From Leptospiraceae bacterium (GTDB lineage Bacteria > Spirochaetota > Leptospiria > Leptospirales > Leptospiraceae), in NCBI GenBank assembly GCA_024233835.1, contig JACKPC010000001.1, forward strand, positions 744,001-808,000: a stretch of DNA of 64,000 bases. Reading direction: 5' to 3'. Position numbers and translations under genes: made by a program. Shown here piece after piece: positions 36,201 through 43,944 of the stretch; position 1 is the stretch's first letter; every line of letters starts with the position of its first letter. The notes under the pieces were generated by a model. That model had not been told where the DNA came from, made no database searches, and saw only the letters and a program-made list of their open reading frames with translations.

Positions 36201-38149
36201 AAGGGGAATATATGCCGGTAATTTTCTTTTGCATCTTTTCTTTTTAAGCTGTAGTAGGGTCCAAGCCAGAGTTCTTCTTGTTTTTCGTCTTCGTAAGAAT
36301 AATACGCAAGAAGAGGAACCGTGTCCAGATTTTTGGTATGGGAATAAAAAGGAAAGATGTGGGTATAGTCCTTTTCTTTATGATAGGCAAGCGGATAGAC
36401 ATTCAATTCATTCATACCGGAAGCCGTTCCATACCAGTCGAAGAGACCGAGGAAATTTCGGTGATAATCTCCATTTTTTGTTTCATAGTTGTAATAAGAT
36501 AAAAAGCTAAGACTTTCTTTTTCGTTTTCATCCTCGTAACGAAAAGAAAAGGGGAAGATATGCCGGTAATTTTCTTTTGCATCTTTTCTTTTTGAGCTGT
36601 AATAGGGTCCAAGCCAGAGTTCTTTTTGTTTTTCGTCTTCGTAAGAATAATACGCAAGAAGAGGAACCGTGTCCAGGTTTTTCGTATGGGAATAAAAAGG
36701 AAAGATGTGGGTATAATTCTTTTCTTTATGATAGGCAAGCGGATAGACGTTCAATTCATTCATACCGGAAGCCGTTCCATACCAGTCGAAGAGACCGAGG
36801 AAGTTGCGGTGATAATCTCCATTTTTTGTTTCATAGTTGTAATAAGACAAAAAGCTAAGACTTTCTTTTTCGTTTTCATCCTCGTAACGAAAAGAAAAGG
36901 GGAAGATATGCCGGTAATTTTCTTTTGCATCTTTTCTTTTTGAGCTGTAATAGGGTCCAAGCCAGAGTTCTTTTTGTTTTTCGTCTTCGTAAGAATAATA
37001 CGCAAGAAGAGGAACCGTGTCCAGGTTTTTCGTATGGGAATAAAAAGGAAAGATGTGGGTATAATTCTTTTCTTTATGATAGGCAAGCGGATAGACGTTC
37101 AATTCATTCATACCGGAAGCCGTTCCATACCAGTCGAAGAGACCGAGGAAGTTGCGGTGATAATCTCCATTTTTTGTTTCAGAGTTGTAATAAGACAAAA
37201 AGCTAAGACTTTCTTTTTCGTTTTCATCCTCGTAACGAAAAGAAAAGGGGAAGATATGCCGGTAATTTTCTTTTGCATCTTTTCTTTTTGAGCTGTAATA
37301 GGGTCCAAGCCAGAGTTCTTTTTGTTTTTCGTCTTCGTAAGAATAATACGCAAGAAGAGGAACCGTGTCCAGGTTTTTCGTATGGGAATAAAAAGGAAAG
37401 ATGTGGGTATAATTCTTTTCTTTATGATAGGCAAGCGGATAGACGTTGAATTCATTCATACCGGAAGCTGTTCCATACCAGTCCAAGAGTCCGAGGAAAT
37501 TTCGGTGATAATCTCCATTTCTACTAAGTCTTGAAGAATACAGGAATAGATAAGTCCAATCTTTTGTTTCATCTATTTCTCTCATATAAAAAGGAAGCAA
37601 GAATTGCCTTTGAAAATGCTCTCCTCTTTTCTCATAATATAAGGGAAAGATAAAGTTTTCATTAAAATTTTCTGTATTATGATGATACGAAAGGGGGGTA
37701 TATAGACTGGAAGAAGACTTTAAATCTTCTTTATAATAAAAGGGAAATACAAGAGAACTGGAACTTGACAAGTCCTGATCTGATTCATAAAAAACGAGGG
37801 GAAAGAATTGCTTTGATTCATAGTTTTTTCCTTTTTTTTGAGAATAAAAAAGAAAACATTTTTTTTCCCTATCATCTATTTTCGAAGCTTGATAGGAATA
37901 AAAAGGAAAAACTTGAAAGGATGTATAATCGGGATAATCTTTATATTCCAATATTTGGAATAGTTTGTAAGAGTAGTGACCTTCCCAATCTTCTAACTGG
38001 AAGTAAACGGTATCCTGTTTAAACTTGTCGAGTCTTTCGCTTCCGTAAAACTTTTTTTCTCCCTTATCTATGTCCTGCCAGTTTTCCGAAAATAAAGAGC
38101 CGGCAAATAAAAAGGTAACAAATAAATATAAAATGGATAAAACCCTCAT
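33278..38149 (-). CDS. Giant secreted aromatic-rich repeat protein
   Basis: 1623 residues with a signal peptide (MRVLSILYLFVTFLFAGSLFS). The whole chain is made of short strands rich in Tyr, Phe, Leu and charged residues, of the type FPFYY, LLYYS, GLLDWYG, ending in YRILGLRI, suggesting a very large beta structure such as an outer-membrane barrel or surface solenoid. Residues ~216-680 are four tandem units of 116 residues, each containing NGDYHRNFLGL, WYGTASGMNE, YPLAYHKEK, HIFPFYSHTKN, LWLGPYYSSKRKDA and FPFSFRYE, with a partial fifth copy. The units differ by only a few residues. No known family recognised. Confidence 0.8.
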   Translation of the reverse strand: MRVLSILYLFVTFLFAGSLFSENWQDIDKGEKKFYGSERLDKFKQDTVYFQLEDWEGHYSYKLFQILEYKDYPDYTSFQVFPFYSYQASKIDDREKKCFLFYSQKKGKNYESKQFFPLVFYESDQDLSSSSSLVFPFYYKEDLKSSSSLYTPLSYHHNTENFNENFIFPLYYEKRGEHFQRQFLLPFYMREIDETKDWTYLFLYSSRLSRNGDYHRNFLGLLDWYGTASGMNEFNVYPLAYHKEKNYTHIFPFYSHTKNLDTVPLLAYYSYEDEKQKELWLGPYYSSKRKDAKENYRHIFPFSFRYEDENEKESLSFLSYYNSETKNGDYHRNFLGLFDWYGTASGMNELNVYPLAYHKEKNYTHIFPFYSHTKNLDTVPLLAYYSYEDEKQKELWLGPYYSSKRKDAKENYRHIFPFSFRYEDENEKESLSFLSYYNYETKNGDYHRNFLGLFDWYGTASGMNELNVYPLAYHKEKNYTHIFPFYSHTKNLDTVPLLAYYSYEDEKQKELWLGPYYSSKRKDAKENYRHIFPFSFRYEDENEKESLSFLSYYNYETKNGDYHRNFLGLFDWYGTASGMNELNVYPLAYHKEKDYTHIFPFYSHTKNLDTVPLLAYYSYEDEKQEELWLGPYYSLKRKDAKENYRHIFPFSFRYENENEKESLSFLSYYNSETKNGDYHRNFLGLLDWYGTASGMNELNVYPLVSYKQDSYLFLVPLYFRPQAYSSEKGKAFGFFYYHNWRKNEESFFLGPYYSYKNSENNTHRKFSFYKYEWKGPETEGEISPFEVSYKNENYDYYLNLLGFMKSRAEGPLSQDLDFALDKNSGEIYIDTDTYFAFNLFSISRRNVISLPFKEYYKKFGTELKKDTDEKEESGVILSKYKMVERDKARSYYGWSALLGMLSYEESDSRRHFRALPLYWISWDEKSKDQLQVNPFYFSYASEEIYYHVFSPILPLYASQKEKNSSIDAYLLAFFIKEYDKKEDRNEYTLLWPFMNYYTSSTEKGYRVLPFVWKKETEERSIFLSPVYISSKNPEQSFSLSFLHYESNRKQENYTFYTSINPLVFQKIFSKEKNISLESIKFYPLLLSYQYESDDRKFNHYGLLYTSYENAKENYKNIAVLYNTYKTENLNEEFLIPLYYYKYNISDGSQRFNFLGLFDLQTSKNYTSRLFFPFYYSEKDKNSETLFATLYYSSKNLDTENQKQVQISPLSYTETVKSGDYERKTVLNPLYYKNQTRYKSEVGTETFIPALALWHSKDERQEKWNIAGILSSTKIKDSIEKAFLPFYYSFHSIHSEDITYIFPYYNKENSHSSISTLFPFYYYKQNKESENKETSFYSPLYIRETHSSENGIKSSSNLILPILLSFGKEGDTAKLSFAGLFHLSYDLSNLEILALPFYYFSQQDGKNVQASLLHYYKRDKNSELAINPIYSYGKDGKENEKEYKHWSLIPGLLYYSKETAEGVTKNIAGVFQYKKYPEYIQYHILPMLYYSKKKEDKKLFVAGYYKKEDKVSDEKVQSLGLGSLFYKKKKGNRVVKSILSGLLYYKDENNLEKKERELYLGGSLYYNLKKKQRGYRTRGLLAGLLWKQKTEEENAYKETSFLLDSFRVIRYKDKTSYRILGLRI
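36111..37502. repeat. Four tandem 348-bp coding repeats
   Basis: The marker CGGTGATAATCTCCAT begins at 36111, 36459, 36807, 37155 and 37503, an exact 348-bp (116-codon) period. Units 36459, 36807 and 37155 are almost identical at the DNA level; the outer ones differ more. Recent tandem duplication is implied, and assembly of copy number is therefore uncertain. Confidence 0.9.
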
Positions 38150-38324
38150 TTTTGCCCTCTATGCTTCTTATATATAAATCCAATAATTAGAGTCAGAGGA
38201 GGGAAAATTTTTCGGATTTTTTTTTATTCCACTTTAAAAAAGATAAACTTCCCTTTTTCACCGCTTCATTTTATCCAAAAATGGACTTTACATATAGATA
38301 CATCATCTATGATTAAGGAAAAAA

Positions 38325-39509
38325 ATGAGAAAATATATTTTATTTCTTCTATTTGCTTCCTGTACAGGACTAAACATCATTGCTCCCAATATAACAGAGA
38401 TTTCCCGGAGCCTGGGAATCAGTAAATTACTTGGCCTGATTTCTCTCGGAGGAATAAACTATTTTTTAATATATATTCCGATGGCGTTTTCCTCTTTCTT
38501 TTTCTTCTTTTACAACCGGAAAAATAGAATACCTCTTCCAATTTTTACTTTTGGCCTCGCTATATTACACACCGGTATATTTTTCACCTCCGATATTTAC
38601 ATTTTTTCTACTATAAATTTTTGGATAGGTGCTATACTGGGAATCTTGATACCGACTTGTTATCAGTATTTAAAAGCAATCAGCGAAAAGAGTAATACTA
38701 TGCAGACGGTCGGTTTGATTAATATATCTATGGGAACAGGACTTGCCTTTGGCCAGTATCTTGCCGGTCTCATTGGTATGAATATACAAGAAGGCTGGAG
38801 ATATTCTTATCTGGGGGTTGGTTTATTACTTTTATTCGCAACGTTTATGCTTACACAAAAAGGAAAGAGATTCGAATATCCAGAAACGACAGAAAAAAGA
38901 GAAAAAGAAAGGATCCAAAATAAAACATTTTACACTCTATTACTGGCTCAATATATTCCCGGTTCTATACCCTGGGGAGCTTTAACAGTATATATTTTTC
39001 CATTTATTGAATCGGAAAATCATCTCAACAAATTAGATTCTGTTAATATGTTGACTCTTCTTGGGATTGGAATGATATTCGGAACCTATATAGCTGCATT
39101 GTTTGGTGATTGGCTAAAGAAAAAGGAAAGAGAATGGATGATTCAGCATATTCTTATTATTTCATTTATCCTAAGTGAAGTTTTGGTTTATTTCTTTTTG
39201 AACTATTTAAGTTATATTAATAAATCTTTATCTTATATAATCATTTTTATTGCAGGAATTATATTGGCGTTTCCGGGAACTTATATAAAAGGAATCCTTT
39301 TTACAGGATTAAGCGAATTTCAAATCAGACGCATTTTTTCCATAGAGAATTTCTTAGAAAGTCTGGGAAAAGGTCTTGGGCCTTTTATTGTAAGTATATT
39401 CATTTTTTCAACAGGAAAGCTTCTGGAATCTATGTTATATTCTCTCATGTTTTGGAATGTATCAATTCTCATATTATTCTTTGCTTTTTACAGGAAACGA
39501 AACTTATGA
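38325..39509 (+). CDS. Major-facilitator-like 12-helix transporter
   Basis: 394 residues, nearly all hydrophobic with about 12 membrane helices and a central cytosolic loop (residues ~187-205, RFEYPETTEKREKERIQNK). The first helix carries LLFASCTGLNIIAPNITEIS, typical of the drug/sugar MFS plan, and helix 5 has GTGLAFGQYLAGLIG. No substrate motif can be read. Its stop overlaps the ATG of the PilZ-patatin gene (ATGA at 39506-39509), so the two are translated from one message and may act together, for example in lipid or effector export. Confidence 0.82.
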   Translation: MRKYILFLLFASCTGLNIIAPNITEISRSLGISKLLGLISLGGINYFLIYIPMAFSSFFFFFYNRKNRIPLPIFTFGLAILHTGIFFTSDIYIFSTINFWIGAILGILIPTCYQYLKAISEKSNTMQTVGLINISMGTGLAFGQYLAGLIGMNIQEGWRYSYLGVGLLLLFATFMLTQKGKRFEYPETTEKREKERIQNKTFYTLLLAQYIPGSIPWGALTVYIFPFIESENHLNKLDSVNMLTLLGIGMIFGTYIAALFGDWLKKKEREWMIQHILIISFILSEVLVYFFLNYLSYINKSLSYIIIFIAGIILAFPGTYIKGILFTGLSEFQIRRIFSIENFLESLGKGLGPFIVSIFIFSTGKLLESMLYSLMFWNVSILILFFAFYRKRNL

Positions 39510-40657
39510 GATATGACTATAACAGAAGAAAAGTTAATATAGAAGCCAAATTGTGGACGAAAAATAAAAGCTATCCTGTAAAAATAAGTGAACTTAGTAA
39601 TTATGGTTGTAAGTTTACGGGGAAGGTAGATATAAAATTAGGTAGTATCATTGATTTATTCATATCATCCCATATTTTTTTTACAGGGACCATAAAAAAC
39701 AAAAGTAAAAATTCATACGGAGTTTCTATATTATCATTATCTAAAAATGTATTTGAAAATATATCTAATTTTAGCAAGGGAAAGGATATTATCCATAAAA
39801 CCCATAAGCAATTTCATAATGTAACAAGAATACTGGTACTGGGTGCCGGTGCAGGTAAAATATTTGCTCAATTAGAATTACTTAAAATGATCGAAAAAGA
39901 AAAAAATCAAAGTCTTTTTTCTATGTTTGATTGTTTTGTAGGAGTTTCTTCCGGAGGAATTTTATCCGCTTTACTCGCTATGGGCCATTCATTAGAAAAA
40001 ATTCATGAACTATTAAAAGAAAATTATCAACCATGGAATATTTTCCACCTGAACTATTTCAATTCTTTATTGGATAATAGTTCCTTAAAAGCGAGTATTC
40101 GTAATACATTTAAAGGCATTACTTTTAATGCTTTGGAAAAGCAACTAATGTTAGTCAGTAGAAATTTCTCTTCCGGGATTTATATGTATGCAAGCAATGC
40201 AACAGAAGGACAGGTAAAACTGGAAGAGGTTCTTTTTGAGTCTATTTCCGTACCTATATTTTTTGGTGTAGAAAACGATATGGTGGATGGTGCTGTAGGT
40301 ATGTTTATAAATCCTTCTGAAATTATCCTGAGACATTATCGTAGCCTGGGACAGGATATGAATCGAATTAAAATATATTATTTAGATGCCGGCTTTGATC
40401 CTATTCATAGATTTAAAAAGACAAATAAAAATATTCTTACACAGCTATTCTGGCTTTTAGAAATTACTTTTAAAGACCTTATCATATCAAGTTTAGAAAA
40501 AATTGATTATCATTTTCCGGAAGTAGAATTCCATCCCTTTATCTTTTCTTATTCTAAAAATTATGACTTATTAGTAAAAGAAGATTTAATAAATGCAAAC
40601 AAAGAGATTCAGACAAAATCTGATGATATCCTTGAATTCATACGAAACTACATTTGA
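39506..40657 (+). CDS. PilZ-patatin fusion protein (possible c-di-GMP-controlled lipase)
   Basis: 383 residues from ATG 39506. Residues ~1-85 resemble a PilZ domain: YDYNRRKVNIEA gives the arginine-rich switch, and SELSNYGCKF corresponds to the (D/N)xSxxG motif with Glu in first place. Residues ~108-383 are patatin-like: a glycine loop LVLGAGAGKIFAQLE, the nucleophile elbow GVSSGG with catalytic Ser148 (GxSxG), and VDGAVG with Asp261 of the catalytic dyad. Together these suggest a phospholipase/acyl hydrolase gated by c-di-GMP. The glycine loop is degenerate (no DGGG), so activity is not certain. No signal peptide. Translationally coupled to the transporter upstream. Confidence 0.8.
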   Translation: MRYDYNRRKVNIEAKLWTKNKSYPVKISELSNYGCKFTGKVDIKLGSIIDLFISSHIFFTGTIKNKSKNSYGVSILSLSKNVFENISNFSKGKDIIHKTHKQFHNVTRILVLGAGAGKIFAQLELLKMIEKEKNQSLFSMFDCFVGVSSGGILSALLAMGHSLEKIHELLKENYQPWNIFHLNYFNSLLDNSSLKASIRNTFKGITFNALEKQLMLVSRNFSSGIYMYASNATEGQVKLEEVLFESISVPIFFGVENDMVDGAVGMFINPSEIILRHYRSLGQDMNRIKIYYLDAGFDPIHRFKKTNKNILTQLFWLLEITFKDLIISSLEKIDYHFPEVEFHPFIFSYSKNYDLLVKEDLINANKEIQTKSDDILEFIRNYI

Positions 40658-40767
40658 GAAATTTATGCCTCCTTTTAAAAAGACAAGATTTTTTTCTAAG
40701 CCCTCTTTTTTTCTTTTTTTTATCCCAAAAAGTCCGTTTCCGAACTTACATTTTGACCTTTTCTTAT

Positions 40768-41295
40768 ATGGAAAAATATCCCCAGTTATTTACCTTAAGT
40801 TATGGAATGAAAAAATGGTTGGATTCTTTAGAAATGGATCCTTCACTGATTATAGAACATTCCATTAAGAGACATAATAAAAATATAGTTTACCTTCATT
40901 CCGAGGAGATAGAAGAAAATCGCTTCCTTTTAAGCCGGGAAAGCTTTCATTTGTTACAAAAAGTAACTTTTCTTCGGAAATGTTTCAATAACTTATTGGC
41001 AAGAGAACTCATATTAGAGTATATGTTAGAGGTACTGAATCATGAAGCAGAAGCAGGAATACATTCAGATAGACTCTTTCGAGGAACTCGAATCCAGTTT
41101 GCGGCTCAGTTACCTTGGAAAACGGTTCAAAGATCCTCTTGGAAATACCTATACCGTCCGCGTAGGAAAAGAATCCAACAAGCTGGAAATTATACTATTA
41201 AAGCCAGGAGTAAAAGGTCAGGGAAACGAACAGAGTCGAAGGACCATCAAGGAAGCCGAAAACCTTCATTCTCAAAAAATAGCAAAGGTAATTGA
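40768..41295 (+). CDS. Hypothetical protein, long overlap with next gene
   Basis: From ATG 40768 (MEKYPQLFTLSYGMKKWLDS) about 90 residues read like normal helical protein, to LILEYMLEVLNHEAE. Past ~41040 the frame continues for 250 bases over the next gene, with low-quality basic sequence that is probably its shadow. A stop (TGA 41036-41038) lies in the frame of the next gene, just before its ATG, so a one-base error or mutation near 41030 would give a compact ~90-residue protein. The product is therefore uncertain, and upstream sequence from 40665 could also belong. Confidence 0.4.
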   Translation: MEKYPQLFTLSYGMKKWLDSLEMDPSLIIEHSIKRHNKNIVYLHSEEIEENRFLLSRESFHLLQKVTFLRKCFNNLLARELILEYMLEVLNHEAEAGIHSDRLFRGTRIQFAAQLPWKTVQRSSWKYLYRPRRKRIQQAGNYTIKARSKRSGKRTESKDHQGSRKPSFSKNSKGN

Positions 41296-42073
41296 AGAAT
41301 ACCGTTACGAACCCGGTGTAAAAAAGATCAAAGAAAGTGATTTTAGCGAATTAGACTTACCGGACGATGTGATTGAGATGGGTGATTTTGAGATAGATGA
41401 ATCCTTATTGCCCGATCACATCAAAAAGGAAATGGAAGAGGAAAAAGAAAGAAAAAAACCGGTTCTGATTGAAAAAAAGCTGGTAGAAGAAGAATACAAA
41501 AAGTATGTTTCTTTTCCAAAAATAAAAGAGGAAAAGAATCTTTACGCAATGTTAATTCAGGACCTGGACTCTATCAATAAAAAACTTCTCAGTACTTTGG
41601 ATTCGCTGGGTAAAAGCCAGATTTTCCAGATTACAGGTGATCCTTCCGAGAATAAGGATGTTGTGGGCAACTTGCAGAGAGAGTTTCATCAGGATGCATT
41701 TAGTCTTACAGAAAGAATTCGAAACCGCTTTAAAGAACTGGCCCATAATCCCAGGCCGATTCAGCATTATTTAATGCATTATGATACCAAAAGGCACCGG
41801 CTTCTGGAAACCCTCGACAGCGATCAGATGAAGTTTCTATATATTATTCGCTGGGAACTTTTTGAACCGATTCTAAAAAATGTAAATGTCTTGCATAAAA
41901 TGCTATATGAACTATTAAATTTATTGAATTCAAAGAATAAAAGTGATATGACTTACTTGAAACAGGAGCAGGAAAACTATTTCAAGGATTCGAAAATATC
42001 AGCCTTATATTGTTTACAGATTGTCTCCTCTTTGGAGAAAAAATTGAATTCCTGGAAGGAGAAAATGGACTAA
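41042..42073 (+). CDS. Hypothetical helical protein
   Basis: 343 residues. The N-terminus (SFEELESSLRLSYLGKRFKD, NTYTVRVGKESNKLEIILLK) looks like a small beta-rich domain; residues ~105-160 are acidic and charged (SELDLPDDVIEMGDFEIDES, KKEMEEEKERKK), and the C-terminal ~200 residues are helical with no membrane segment. AGAGG nine bases ahead of the ATG supports the start. Not recognised as any known family. Four bases separate it from the next gene, so the two are probably partner proteins of one complex. Confidence 0.7.
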   Translation: MKQKQEYIQIDSFEELESSLRLSYLGKRFKDPLGNTYTVRVGKESNKLEIILLKPGVKGQGNEQSRRTIKEAENLHSQKIAKVIEEYRYEPGVKKIKESDFSELDLPDDVIEMGDFEIDESLLPDHIKKEMEEEKERKKPVLIEKKLVEEEYKKYVSFPKIKEEKNLYAMLIQDLDSINKKLLSTLDSLGKSQIFQITGDPSENKDVVGNLQREFHQDAFSLTERIRNRFKELAHNPRPIQHYLMHYDTKRHRLLETLDSDQMKFLYIIRWELFEPILKNVNVLHKMLYELLNLLNSKNKSDMTYLKQEQENYFKDSKISALYCLQIVSSLEKKLNSWKEKMD

Positions 42074-42077
42074 AACC

Positions 42078-42896
42078 ATGTCAGAACTGAGTAGAGAAGA
42101 AATCGATAGAATTATTGACAAAATTAGAAGTGACTATACCGAATTGTCTCAGGAGAACCCGACTCTTTTCAACCTGTATCCCTTTGAACAGAGATATACC
42201 CAGGTTTTAACGCATAAGGGTAATGTGAACCGTTTTATTCGGGATGAAATCTTGTTTTTAGATCAGCTAAAATCCAAGCATAACGAAATGAAGCGGAGGA
42301 AAAAAGCCAGTTCCGAACAGACTACTATTGATAAGATTATCGAAGAGAATGAAGCGAGGATCCGGAAATATCCGAAAATCGATTTTCATCCCATGGCAAA
42401 AACAGAAATCAAATATTTCTATGGTGCTATCGTAGACTTCGTGAATCATGAGCTACAATTCATATATAAGGTTTTTCGCGGAACACCCGAAATGAACATT
42501 TTACAGGAGCCGGTGTATGCACTGGAGAAAACAGGTCTTACCCGAAAAGGCAAGCTCTCCATTCGCATGAATGAACATGTAAATATTATTCAGGACACAA
42601 GGGGAACAAGTTCTACCATTGAGAGAGAATGCCAGACTCTTTTACGTGAAACCTGCCGGGCTTTAAAAAGTGTTTCTGACATTATTGAAGAATGCATAGA
42701 TGACCAAAAAGTTCAAGTCAATAATACTATCAGATTTAGCGAAAGTGATAGTAAAGAATTGATAGATAAATTTGGTGGAATTACATACGGAGAAGCCTTG
42801 AAAATGATTATTGAAAAAACCCATAATATCATTCGCGATTTCAGGATGGATTCCCTGGTTGGTCTGGATAAAAAAGACCACCACAGGCACAAGTGA
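42078..42896 (+). CDS. Hypothetical all-helical protein
   Basis: 272 residues, no signal peptide or membrane helix. Long amphipathic helices dominate (SREEIDRIIDKIRSDYTELS, KSKHNEMKRRKKASSEQTTI, TKIIE-type heptads), ending in a short basic tail rich in His (KKDHHRHK). The region LRETCRALKSVSDIIEECID shows regular leucine/isoleucine spacing of a helical bundle. Not recognised. Last gene of the run starting at 38325, followed at once by a strong terminator. Its length and helical character echo those of the preceding gene. Confidence 0.7.
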   Translation: MSELSREEIDRIIDKIRSDYTELSQENPTLFNLYPFEQRYTQVLTHKGNVNRFIRDEILFLDQLKSKHNEMKRRKKASSEQTTIDKIIEENEARIRKYPKIDFHPMAKTEIKYFYGAIVDFVNHELQFIYKVFRGTPEMNILQEPVYALEKTGLTRKGKLSIRMNEHVNIIQDTRGTSSTIERECQTLLRETCRALKSVSDIIEECIDDQKVQVNNTIRFSESDSKELIDKFGGITYGEALKMIIEKTHNIIRDFRMDSLVGLDKKDHHRHK

Positions 42897-42926
42897 AAAG
42901 CAGGTTTAAAACCTGCTTTTTTATTT
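42896..42926 (+). terminator. Rho-independent terminator
   Basis: AAAGCAGGTTT (42897-42907) and AAACCTGCTTT (42909-42919, sharing the loop bases) form a perfect stem followed by TTTTTATTTT. It starts right at the stop of the 42078-42896 gene and closes the transporter/PilZ-patatin transcription unit. Confidence 0.85.
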
Positions 42927-42958
42927 TCATACGAAACGAATCCTCTATTATTAAAATA

Positions 42959-43873
42959 TTAGAAATTAGAAATGATCTTTTTCATAGCCGGGTGGTATAA
43001 GTCCGGGCTCTTTTCAAAATACAACTTTACCTGTTTTTTATTCAAACCTTTCCATTTGCTGTGTTGGCTTCCAAGAGAAATCTGATTTGAAAAAATATTA
43101 TCTACAAATTCTTCTATAGTTGGAATATCTATTTCAGCCCGGCTAATTAAAACCGATTGAACTAATAAAGTTCGTATCGACTTCTCCTGCCAACTATACA
43201 TCCCTGCGGGAATTTCTGCTTTTTGATACATAAGATTTGTTCCTCGAACTGATTGATACAGACCCTCGGCAAACTCCAGAAGATGAATTTTATTTCCTAC
43301 ACTTTTATCCAGATCGGAGAGAGCTTTTACCGGGGCGCCGGCAATGATAACAACTGCATCAAGTTTTCCTTCTACAAGCATAGCTAAAGCTTTCTCTGTT
43401 TTAAACTCTTCGAGCTTGATATCTTCTTCTTTGAGGCCTATTTGGCTTAAAAAGATTAAAGAACTGATTTTTATCCCGGAATCGGAAGGGCCTATAGAAA
43501 TAGTTTTTCCTTTCAGATCCTGTAAATTCTGAATGCTTTTCTTAGCCAGTAAATGAACCTCTTCTCCATAGAGCGGCATCAGGATTTTTACTTTTCCTTT
43601 TATGTCCGGTTCTCCGATAGCGTAATTCTGTAACATATCGAGTTGTGTCAGAGAAAAGTCGGCTTTATTCGCAGCTAATCTGAGTATATTATCCAGGCTT
43701 CCATCCGTTTTTTGAACTTCAAACTTAAAGCCCGGAATTGAATTTAGAGATTGTCCTATTTTATAATAGGTTCCTCCTTCAAAGCCGGCAGCAAAACGAA
43801 ATGAAAACTCTTTCTTACAGGAAAGTCCTGCAAAAAAGAGAACTATAAAAAATAATAGAGTTTTCTTTTTCAT
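42959..43873 (-). CDS. TAXI-family TRAP transporter solute receptor, lipoprotein
   Basis: 304 residues from ATG 43873; the signal peptide MKKKTLLFFIVLFFAGLSC ends in a lipobox at Cys19. The mature start SFRFAAGFEGGTYYKIGQSL matches the TAXI receptor opening, and KADFSLTQLDML, GKTISIGPSDSGIKI and VEGKLDAVVIIAGAPVKAL are further family blocks. These receptors feed TRAP permeases with small organic anions or amino acids; no TRAP membrane genes are here, so the partner lies elsewhere. Divergent from the L-2-hydroxyglutarate oxidase gene. Confidence 0.85.
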   Translation of the reverse strand: MKKKTLLFFIVLFFAGLSCKKEFSFRFAAGFEGGTYYKIGQSLNSIPGFKFEVQKTDGSLDNILRLAANKADFSLTQLDMLQNYAIGEPDIKGKVKILMPLYGEEVHLLAKKSIQNLQDLKGKTISIGPSDSGIKISSLIFLSQIGLKEEDIKLEEFKTEKALAMLVEGKLDAVVIIAGAPVKALSDLDKSVGNKIHLLEFAEGLYQSVRGTNLMYQKAEIPAGMYSWQEKSIRTLLVQSVLISRAEIDIPTIEEFVDNIFSNQISLGSQHSKWKGLNKKQVKLYFEKSPDLYHPAMKKIISNF

Positions 43874-43944
43874 GGATACAAAAAAAATGCTTTGGCTTAT
43901 GTTGTATATTCTTTTCTTCTTCAAAAACTTACAGGAGGGATACA

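Noticed and set aside
36111..37502. Direct repeats as CRISPR array
   Set aside because: Units are 348 bp, in frame within one protein, without spacers and with no cas genes nearby.
36229..37534. Small open frames on the plus strand inside the giant repeat gene
   Set aside because: They recur every 348 bp as antisense shadows of the repeats and have no independent signals.
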